Positions 57,389 to 64,000 of a DNA stretch of 64,000 nucleotides are shown here, piece after piece (the first letter of the stretch is position 1; each line of letters begins with the position of its first letter). Origin of the DNA: Medicago truncatula (taxonomy: Eukaryota > Streptophyta > Magnoliopsida > Fabales > Fabaceae); the NCBI RefSeq assembly GCF_003473485.1, contig NC_053047.1, positions 29,498,972 through 29,562,971 on the forward strand, written 5' to 3'. Under the pieces are notes generated by a model. That model was not told the DNA's origin, searched no databases, and worked only from the letters and a program-made list of their open reading frames with translations. The translations under genes were made by a program, and so were the position numbers.

Positions 57389-58819
57389 ATGAAGAAGACT
57401 AAGTGCTACAAGTTCAAGGAAGTGGATTTGGTCAGTTTAAGAGAGTTGGCACTCAAGGTCAAGAGTCAAACAGGGTTCCGACTCCGGTATGGGGGATTGC
57501 TTACTTTGCTCCGAACCGATGTGGAAGAGAAGCTAGTACACACCCTAGTGCAATTTTATGATCCGAGCTTCCGTTGCTTCACTTTCCCGGACTTCCAGTT
57601 GGTTCCTACTCTCGAGGCTTACTCCAATCTAGTGGGTTTACCTATAGCCGAGAAGACGCCTTTCACCGGTCCCGGGACTTCTCTTACTCCTCTGGTTATT
57701 GCTAAGGATCTCTACCTCAAGACGTCCGATGTCTCCCACCATCTTATTACCAAGTCTCACATCCGGGGGTTCACTTCGAAGTATCTTCTTGAGCAGGCTA
57801 ATCTCAGTACTACTTGTCAGGATACACTCGAGGCTATTCTCGCTTTGCTTATCTACGGGCTCATTCTTTTTCCAAACCTCGACAACTTTGTGGACATGAA
57901 TGCTATTGAGATCTTCCATTCCAGGAATCCGGTTCCCACTTTGCTAGCAGATACCTACCACGCCATTCATGACAGGACTCTCAAGGGCCGTGGGTATATT
58001 CTTTGCTGCATATCTCTTTTGTATAGGTGGTTTATTTCGCACCTTCCGAGTTCCTTCCATGACAACTCGGAGAACTGGTCCTACTCGCAGCGGATTATGG
58101 CCCTCACTCCTAATGAGGTCGTCTGGCTCACTCCTGCCGCTCAGGTGAAGGAAATCATTATGGGTTGTGGGGACTTTCTCAATGTACCTCTTCTTGGTAC
58201 TCGTGGAGGAATTAACTACAACCCCGAGCTTGCTATGAGACAGTTTGGTTTCCCTATGAAGTCGAAGCCCATCAATCTTGCTACATCTCCAGAGTTCTTC
58301 TTCTACACGAATGCTCCTACCGGAAAAAGGAAAGCTTTCATGGATGCTTGGTCCAAGGTTCGAAGGAAGAGTGTGAAGCATCTAGGTGTGAGATCCGGTG
58401 TTGCTCATGAGGCCTATACTCAGTGGGTGATAGATCGAGCTGAGGAGATTGGCATGCCTTATCCAGCTATGAGATACGTGTCTTCATCTGCTCCATCTAT
58501 GCCTCTACCTCTACTCCCCACGACTCAGGATATGTATCAGGAGCATCTAGCTATGGAGAGTCGTGAGAAGCAAGTGTGGAAAGCTCGGTACAATCAAGCT
58601 GAGAATCTAATCATGACTTTGGATGGTAGAGATGAGCAGAAGACTCATGAGAACCTGATGTTGAAGAAGGAACTAGCTAAGGTCCGGAAGGAATTGGAAG
58701 AGAAAGACGAGCTGCTTATGAGGGATTCCAAGAGAGCCAGAGGACGACGAGACTTCTTTGCCAGATACTGTGATTCAGATTCCGAGTCCGATGATTCTCC
58801 GACTACTTCCTATGTTTGA
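57389..58819 (+). CDS. Ogre ORF1, 476 aa, function unknown
   Basis: The protein starts MKKTKCYKFKEVDLVSLREL. It has a globular region with TLVQFYDPSFRCFTFPDFQL and PTLEAYSNLVGLPI (residues about 50-90), then AWSKVRRKSVKHLGVRSGVA (about 312-331). A C-terminal coiled coil (about 390-455, KKELAKVRKELEEKDELL) and an acidic end DSDSESDDS follow. It is the extra ORF found before gag in Ogre/Tat elements, related to plant proteins I recall under the label DUF7745. No enzyme motif is visible, and its role in transposition is unknown. It ends about 300 bases before ORF2. Confidence 0.85.
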   Translation: MKKTKCYKFKEVDLVSLRELALKVKSQTGFRLRYGGLLTLLRTDVEEKLVHTLVQFYDPSFRCFTFPDFQLVPTLEAYSNLVGLPIAEKTPFTGPGTSLTPLVIAKDLYLKTSDVSHHLITKSHIRGFTSKYLLEQANLSTTCQDTLEAILALLIYGLILFPNLDNFVDMNAIEIFHSRNPVPTLLADTYHAIHDRTLKGRGYILCCISLLYRWFISHLPSSFHDNSENWSYSQRIMALTPNEVVWLTPAAQVKEIIMGCGDFLNVPLLGTRGGINYNPELAMRQFGFPMKSKPINLATSPEFFFYTNAPTGKRKAFMDAWSKVRRKSVKHLGVRSGVAHEAYTQWVIDRAEEIGMPYPAMRYVSSSAPSMPLPLLPTTQDMYQEHLAMESREKQVWKARYNQAENLIMTLDGRDEQKTHENLMLKKELAKVRKELEEKDELLMRDSKRARGRRDFFARYCDSDSESDDSPTTSYV

Positions 58820-59117
58820 GGGCTTCATTTGTTTATCTTGTTGAAATTTCAAAGTCTTCCTTTTGAAAATACTATGTAGTTTTGATTATTTGCAAGATTT
58901 CTAATTTGTTTAAAAATCCTTCGATGAAAAAAGAAGTCTTTTGCATTTGCATTTGCATATCATGCATCATATGCATCATGCATTGGTCACAAAGGCTTCC
59001 AAGTGCTCACTACCTCCTGGTTCCTCTGCCACAGTTTGAAAAGTGGCTCGTGCTCAGAAGGTCTACGAACCTGACAGAATCGATCGAACCAGAGAATACA
59101 GAAGAAGGAAAAAGGCT

Positions 59118-62100
59118 ATGGAAGAAGAGAACGCTCAGCTCCGTACCGAGTTAGCCACTCTAAGGGAGGAATTGGCTAAAGCTAATGATGTCATGACTGC
59201 TCTGCTAGCCGCTCAAGAACAATCAGCTACGGCTATCCCTATAGCCACAGCTGTACCGGTGACTACAAGCGTGCTCCCAACCGCATCTGCAGACGCTTGC
59301 TTTGCTATGCCAGCTGGGTTTCCGTATGGGCTTCCACCGTTCTTCACTCCCAGTACTGCAGCGGGCACTTCTGGCACTGCTAATAATGTTCTGATCCCTG
59401 CAACAAATGCTGCCTCCATCAATGCTACTTTGCCACAAACAACAGCAGCTGTCACTGAGCCTCTTGTGCATACCATGCCTCAAAGTGTTAACATCAACAC
59501 ACAGCACGGAAGCATCCCCGTAACCAAAACCATGGAAGAGATGATGGAGGAACTTGCTAAAGAACTCCGTCATGAGATCAAAGCCAATCGAGGGAATGCG
59601 GACTCTTTCAAAACTCAAGATCTCTGCTTGGTGTCAAAAGTGGATGTCCCTAAGAAGTTCAAAATCCCAGATTTCGACCGGTACAACGGGCTAACTTGTC
59701 CCCAAAACCACATCATCAAATACGTCCGAAAGATGGGCAATTACAAAGACAATGATTCCCTTATGATCCACTGCTTCCAGGATAGTTTGATGGAAGATGC
59801 TGCAGAGTGGTATACTAGTTTGAGCAAAAATGACATCCATACCTTTGATGAATTAGCCGCTGCTTTCAAGAGCCACTATGGGTTTAACACCCGATTGAAG
59901 CCGAACAGGGAATTCCTCAGATCTCTCTCCCAGAAGAAGGAGGAAAGCTTCCGTGAATACGCACAGAGATGGAGGGGGGCAGTTGCCCGTATTACTCCCG
60001 CTCTTGATGAAGAAGAAATGACCCAGACATTCTTAAAGACCTTGAAGAAGGATTATGTTGAGAGAATGATCATTGCTGCCCCGAATAACTTCTCGGAGAT
60101 GGTCACCATGGGAACCCGTCTGGAAGAAGCCGTCAGGGATGGAATCATTGTGTTCGAGAAAGCTGAATCCTCTGTGAATGCATCAAAGAGGTATGGCAAT
60201 GGACACCACAAGAAGAAAGAAACGGAAGTAGGGATGGTGTCAGCTGGAGCCGGTCAATCCATGGCTACTGTTGCTCCTATCAATGCAGCCCAAATGCCTC
60301 CGTCATACCCATATGTGCCGTATTCTCAGCATCCTTTCTTTCCGCCATTTTATCATCAGTACCCTCTGCCACCGGGTCAACCTCAAGTACCCGTTAATGC
60401 AATCGTTCAACAGATGAAACAACAGTTGCCAGTTCAACAACAACAACAAAATCAGCAAGCTAGACCTACTTTCCCTCCGATACCGATGTTATATGCTGAG
60501 TTGCTTCCGACTTTACTCCATAGAGGGCATTGTACAACCAGACAGGGCAAGCCCCCACCTGATCCGTTGCCTCCAAGGTTCAGGTCCGATCTCAAATGTG
60601 ATTTTCATCAAGGCGCCCTAGGTCATGATGTCGAGGGGTGCTATGCTTTGAAGTATATCGTGAAGAAGCTCATTGATCAAGGAAAGCTGACTTTTGAGAA
60701 TAATGTCCCACACGTCCTCGACAATCCTCTTCCAAATCATGCCGCTGTGAATATGATCGAAGTATGTGAGGAAGCTCCTAGACTTGATGTCCGTAATGTC
60801 GCAACTCCTCTGGTGCCTCTACACATCAAGTTGTGCAAAGCTTCTCTGTTCAGCCATGATCATGCCAAGTGCCTAGGATGCCTTCGTAATCCTTTGGGTT
60901 GCTATACTGTTCAAGACGACATCCAAAGCTTGATGAATGAAAATTTTTTGACTGTTAGTGACGTCTGCGTGATTGTGCCAGTTTTTCACGATCCGCCTAT
61001 CAAGAGTTTACCTTTGAAGAAGAGTGCTGAGCCTTTGGTGATAAGGTTGCCCGGACCGGTACCGTATACTTCAGATAGGGCTATCCCGTACAAATATAAT
61101 GCTACCATAATCGAAAACGGAGTAGAAGTGCCTCTGGTGTCCTTGGCTGTGATGAACAATACCGCCGAAGGAACTTCAGCAGCCCTTAGGAGCGGAAGAG
61201 TCCGTCCACCGTTGTTTCAAAAGAAGGCAGCTACGCCTACCGTGCCACCCATTGACAAGCCAACCCCGACTGATGTTTCTCCCGTTAACAGAGACGCGAG
61301 CCAACCAAGCCGGTCTATAGAGGATTCTAATCTGGACGAGATTTTGAGGTTGATCAAAAGAAGTGATTATAAGATTGTGGATCAGCTGTTGCAAACTCCG
61401 TCGAAGATATCCATTTTGTCTTTACTCCTGAGTTCCGCTGCTCACAGAGATACCCTTTTGAAAGTATTGGAGCAGGCTTATGTGGATCATGAAGTAACTG
61501 TGGATCACTTTGGTAGCATAGTGGGAAACATTACCGCCTGCAGCAATCTGTGGTTCAATGAAGATGAATTGCCTGAAGCAGGAAAGCATCATAATCTGGC
61601 CTTGCATATCTCCGTGAATTGCAAGTCTGACATGATCTCAAATGTGTTAGTAGACACTGGCTCGTCTTTGAACGTGATGCCCAAGTCAACGCTGGATCAG
61701 CTGAGTTACCGGGGAACTCCCTTGAGGAGGAGCACTTTTCTGGTCAAAGCCTTTGATGGAACCCGCAAGAGCGTTCTCGGGGAGATAGACTTGCCAATAA
61801 CTATTGGCCCCGAAACCTTTCTAATCACGTTTCAGGTCATGGATATTAATGCCTCTTACAGCTGTCTCTTGGGGAGACCATGGATACATGACGCGGGGGC
61901 GGTGACCTCTACCTTGCATCAGAAGTTGAAATTTGCAAAAAGTGGAAAGCTTGTTACCATTCATGGAGAGGAGGCATACCTGGTTAGCCAGCTATCATCT
62001 TTCTCTTGCATAGAAGCAGGGTCTGCAGAGGGGACCGCTTTTCAAGGATTAACTGTCGAAGGTACGGAGCCCAAGAGGGATGGAACTGCAATGGCTTCTT

Positions 62101-62369
62101 TGAAGGATGCACAGAGAGCCGTCCAAGAGGGTCAAGCTGCCGGCTGGGGCAAGTTAATACAGCTTCGTGAGAACAAGCATAAGGAAGGTCTTGGCTTTTC
62201 CCCAACTTCAGGAGTTTCCACCGGGGCATTCTATAGTGCTGGGTTTGTCAACGCAATCACAGAAGAAGCAACTGGATTTGGCCCGAGGCCTGTTTTTGTT
62301 ATACCAGGAGGCATTGCGAGAGATTGGGATGCCATTGACATTCCCTCAATCATGCATGTTTCTGAGTAA
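59118..62369 (+). CDS. Ogre ORF2: gag, aspartic protease and G-patch, about 1083 aa
   Basis: The frame is open from 59040 (TGA at 59037-59039). The first ATG is at 59118, so the start is uncertain. In order: an N-terminal coiled coil (MEEENAQLRTELATLREELA), an Ala/Thr-rich stretch, and the capsid-type gag domain (about 185-320; FDRYNGLTCPQNHIIKYVRK, DAAEWYTSL). A Pro/Gln-rich linker and a zinc-knuckle-like CDFHQGALGHDVEGC (about 493-507) follow. Next comes the retropepsin with VLVDTGSSLNVMP (catalytic Asp about 846) and LGRPWIHDAGAV. Near the C-terminus is a G-patch (AAGWGKLIQL...EGLGFSP, about 1005-1030). Gag forms the particle and the protease matures the polyprotein. It is intact and ends with TAA at 62367-62369. 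Confidence 0.9.
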   Translation: MEEENAQLRTELATLREELAKANDVMTALLAAQEQSATAIPIATAVPVTTSVLPTASADACFAMPAGFPYGLPPFFTPSTAAGTSGTANNVLIPATNAASINATLPQTTAAVTEPLVHTMPQSVNINTQHGSIPVTKTMEEMMEELAKELRHEIKANRGNADSFKTQDLCLVSKVDVPKKFKIPDFDRYNGLTCPQNHIIKYVRKMGNYKDNDSLMIHCFQDSLMEDAAEWYTSLSKNDIHTFDELAAAFKSHYGFNTRLKPNREFLRSLSQKKEESFREYAQRWRGAVARITPALDEEEMTQTFLKTLKKDYVERMIIAAPNNFSEMVTMGTRLEEAVRDGIIVFEKAESSVNASKRYGNGHHKKKETEVGMVSAGAGQSMATVAPINAAQMPPSYPYVPYSQHPFFPPFYHQYPLPPGQPQVPVNAIVQQMKQQLPVQQQQQNQQARPTFPPIPMLYAELLPTLLHRGHCTTRQGKPPPDPLPPRFRSDLKCDFHQGALGHDVEGCYALKYIVKKLIDQGKLTFENNVPHVLDNPLPNHAAVNMIEVCEEAPRLDVRNVATPLVPLHIKLCKASLFSHDHAKCLGCLRNPLGCYTVQDDIQSLMNENFLTVSDVCVIVPVFHDPPIKSLPLKKSAEPLVIRLPGPVPYTSDRAIPYKYNATIIENGVEVPLVSLAVMNNTAEGTSAALRSGRVRPPLFQKKAATPTVPPIDKPTPTDVSPVNRDASQPSRSIEDSNLDEILRLIKRSDYKIVDQLLQTPSKISILSLLLSSAAHRDTLLKVLEQAYVDHEVTVDHFGSIVGNITACSNLWFNEDELPEAGKHHNLALHISVNCKSDMISNVLVDTGSSLNVMPKSTLDQLSYRGTPLRRSTFLVKAFDGTRKSVLGEIDLPITIGPETFLITFQVMDINASYSCLLGRPWIHDAGAVTSTLHQKLKFAKSGKLVTIHGEEAYLVSQLSSFSCIEAGSAEGTAFQGLTVEGTEPKRDGTAMASLKDAQRAVQEGQAAGWGKLIQLRENKHKEGLGFSPTSGVSTGAFYSAGFVNAITEEATGFGPRPVFVIPGGIARDWDAIDIPSIMHVSE

Positions 62370-62647
62370 TATACCTTGGTTCTTAAGTATCTTGTTTTTT
62401 CAAAATAACAATCCTCTCGCTCTGCCCAAAGCGAGAGTGATATTTTCTGTAAGGGCATGTTTGTTTCGGCATTGCCGTTGATTAATAAAAAATTGTCGTT
62501 TCTTTCACGACTGTTTTTTTTTAGTACCTTTTTTTCTTGGAAATAATGGTAATGCCAGAAAAAACCAAAACATCTGTATTTTCTTATTAATTTCAAAAAT
62601 CTGCATAAAAAACCTCCTTCTAAAATCATCCAATCATTTTACGCAGA
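62370..62647 (+). other. ORF2-ORF3 gap, probable intron of the Ogre element
   Basis: No frame links ORF2 to ORF3. A strong donor-like tct|gtaagg lies at 62449 and an acceptor-like tacgcag at 62646 directly before the ORF3 frame, with T-rich DNA between. Ogre elements are known to splice an intron here. The donor that would fuse the two frames lies upstream of the ORF2 stop and was not identified. Confidence 0.5.
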
Positions 62648-64000
62648 TTGAACTATAATAAACCCGTTGGGCATAGTAATCCTGCATTCCCTCCGAATTT
62701 TGAGTTTCCAGTGTATGAAGCCGAAGATGAGGAAGGTGATGACATACCATATGAGATCACTCGGCTACTTGAGCAAGAAAAGAAAGCCATTCAGCCTCAC
62801 CAGGAAGAGATTGAGCTTATCAACATAGGTACCGAGGAGAACAAGCGAGAAATCAAGATCGGTGCTGCTCTAGAGGAAGGGGTTAAAAAGAAGATCATCC
62901 AACTCCTCCGGGAATATCCGGATATTTTTGCATGGTCGTATGAAGATATGCCAGGTCTAGATCCTATGATTGTGGAGCATCGGATCCCCACCAAGCCTGA
63001 ATGTCCTCCCGTCAGGCAGAAATTGAGAAGGACTCATCCAGATATGGCTCTCAAGATTAAGAGCGAGGTTCAAAAACAGATTGATGCGGGTTTCCTCATG
63101 ACAGTTGAGTACCCTGAATGGGTTGCCAATATTGTACCTGTGCCAAAGAAGGATGGTAAAGTCCGGATGTGTGTTGACTTCAGAGACCTGAACAAAGCCA
63201 GTCCAAAAGACAACTTTCCATTACCTCATATTGATGTGCTTGTTGATAATACTGCTCAGTCTAAGGTGTTCTCCTTCATGGACGGTTTCTCCGGTTACAA
63301 TCAGATCAAAATGTCTCTTGAAGATAGAGAAAAGACGTCTTTTATCACTCCATGGGGTACTTTCTGCTACAAAGTGATGCCGTTCGGCCTAATAAATGCT
63401 GGTGCTACCTACCAAAGAGGAATGACTACTCTATTTCATGACATGATTCACAAAGAAGTCGAAGTATATGTGGATGATATGATTGTGAAGTCAACCGATG
63501 AGGAGCAACATGTTGAGTATTTGACAAAGATGTTTGAAAGGTTGAGAAAATACAAGCTTCGATTGAATCCCAACAAATGTACATTCGGCGTCAGATCCGG
63601 GAAGTTATTGGGCTTCATTGTCAGCCAAAAGGGCATTGAAGTCGATCCTGATAAAGTCCGGGCCATCCGAGAAATGCCAGCTCCACAGACTGAGAAGCAA
63701 GTCAGAGGTTTCCTCGGGCGTTTGAATTACATCTCCCGATTCATATCTCACATGACCGCAACCTGCGGGCCGATCTTCAAGCTACTCAGAAAGAATCAGC
63801 CTATTGTATGGAATGATGAATGCCAAGAAGCTTTTGATAGCATCAAGAATTACCTGCTAGAACCACCTATCCTTGTCCCACCCGTGGAAGGAAGGCCTTT
63901 GATTATGTATTTGGCAGTATTTGATGAATCCATGGGATGCGTACTTGGTCAACAAGATGAGACTGGAAAGAAAGAACATGCTATCTACTACCTAAGCAAG
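62648..64000 (+). CDS. Ogre ORF3: reverse transcriptase and start of RNase H (partial)
   Basis: A frame of 451 codons runs to the window edge without a stop. After an acidic N-terminal linker (YEAEDEEGDDIPYEITRLLE) come IFAWSYEDMPGLDP and the reverse-transcriptase blocks. These are VPKKDGKVRMCVDFRDLNKA, FSFMDGFSGYNQIKM, TPWGTFCYKVMPFGLINAGA and the catalytic YVDDMIVKS (residues about 274-282), then LNPNKCTFGV and RGFLGRLNYISRF. The last residues (LVPPVEGRPLIMYLAVFDES, MGCVLGQ) begin the RNase H domain. It copies the element RNA into DNA. No ATG is conserved at the frame start, consistent with expression by splicing from ORF2. Confidence 0.9.
   Translation, partial: MNYNKPVGHSNPAFPPNFEFPVYEAEDEEGDDIPYEITRLLEQEKKAIQPHQEEIELINIGTEENKREIKIGAALEEGVKKKIIQLLREYPDIFAWSYEDMPGLDPMIVEHRIPTKPECPPVRQKLRRTHPDMALKIKSEVQKQIDAGFLMTVEYPEWVANIVPVPKKDGKVRMCVDFRDLNKASPKDNFPLPHIDVLVDNTAQSKVFSFMDGFSGYNQIKMSLEDREKTSFITPWGTFCYKVMPFGLINAGATYQRGMTTLFHDMIHKEVEVYVDDMIVKSTDEEQHVEYLTKMFERLRKYKLRLNPNKCTFGVRSGKLLGFIVSQKGIEVDPDKVRAIREMPAPQTEKQVRGFLGRLNYISRFISHMTATCGPIFKLLRKNQPIVWNDECQEAFDSIKNYLLEPPILVPPVEGRPLIMYLAVFDESMGCVLGQQDETGKKEHAIYYLSK

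Larger units (their letters stand above)
53320..64000 (+). mobile_element. Ogre-type Ty3/gypsy LTR retrotransposon, 5' part; continues past the window
   Basis: The order is 5' LTR, primer binding site, long leader, an extra ORF1 of unknown function, gag-protease ORF2, a gap and ORF3 with reverse transcriptase. This is the plan of Ogre elements of legumes, which are known for an extra ORF before gag and for an intron near the protease/reverse-transcriptase boundary. All three frames are open over the part shown, so the copy is probably recent. Integrase and the 3' LTR lie outside, so LTR divergence and age cannot be judged. Confidence 0.92.

Noticed and set aside
58882-59154. 90-codon frame between ORF1 and ORF2
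   Set aside because: It overlaps the start of ORF2 in another frame and shows no domain; ORF2 carries the gag coiled coil.
1-64000. CRISPR arrays, operons or bacterial-type systems
   Set aside because: The introns, NCR gene, nuclear tRNA genes and plant retrotransposons show plant nuclear DNA. The tandem repeats present have no CRISPR spacing.

Overview
This window is nuclear DNA of a flowering plant, almost certainly a legume of the inverted-repeat-lacking clade (Medicago, Trifolium, Pisum or Vicia type). It has split genes with GT-AG introns and an AT-rich background. It holds a gene for a nodule-specific cysteine-rich (NCR) secreted peptide, a family confined to that clade, and Ogre-type Ty3/gypsy retrotransposons, which are abundant there. 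I cannot fix the species.

Ordinary genes are few. At the left edge lie the last six exons of a KEA-type K+/H+ antiporter (112-2891, +). At 7005-7385 (-) is a small intronless conserved plant gene that looks like a retrocopy. At 17095-17349 (-) is a two-exon NCR peptide gene. At 50473-52941 (+) is a complete three-exon DUF936 gene. An LRR pseudogene (4930-6085, -) is split by a LINE fragment. Five tRNA-Leu(UAA) genes lie on the minus strand: one at 6.4 kb and four in a tandem array of about 1.4-1.5 kb units (31.3-37.9 kb). That unit is a diverged, amplified copy of the DNA around the first tRNA.

Most of the rest is nested mobile DNA. There are two solo Ogre-type LTRs with perfect 5-bp target duplications (9502-11889, ATGCT; 22980-24600, ACCTG), the second inside an older Athila-like gag relic. 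A 2.7-kb LTR element on the minus strand (18932-21645, CTACG duplication) lacks reverse transcriptase. A Ty1/copia solo LTR (15083-15951) sits inside a larger inverted-repeat element. A roughly 5.1-kb Mutator-like candidate (26066-31190) carries fragments of an aspartyl protease, a FAR1-like protein and an Ulp1-type MULE protein, plus a 97-bp satellite. There is an L1-type LINE relic (37863-39446, -) and two adjacent elements with about 200-bp terminal inverted repeats (43553-45209). Several MITEs, three tRNA-derived SINE relics and a possible Helitron end complete the set.

From 53320 to the right edge runs a large Ogre element on the plus strand: a 3.3-kb 5' LTR, primer binding site, ORF1, ORF2 (gag, protease, G-patch) and the start of ORF3 (reverse transcriptase, start of RNase H). 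Its reading frames are open as far as the window shows, so it is probably young. It begins only about 380 bp downstream of the DUF936 stop codon.

The parts worth most attention are the tRNA-Leu(UAA) amplification, the retrocopy with its empty site visible in the array, the nested solo LTRs with readable target duplications, the multi-gene MULE candidate, and the MITE placed 10 bp from the NCR stop codon.
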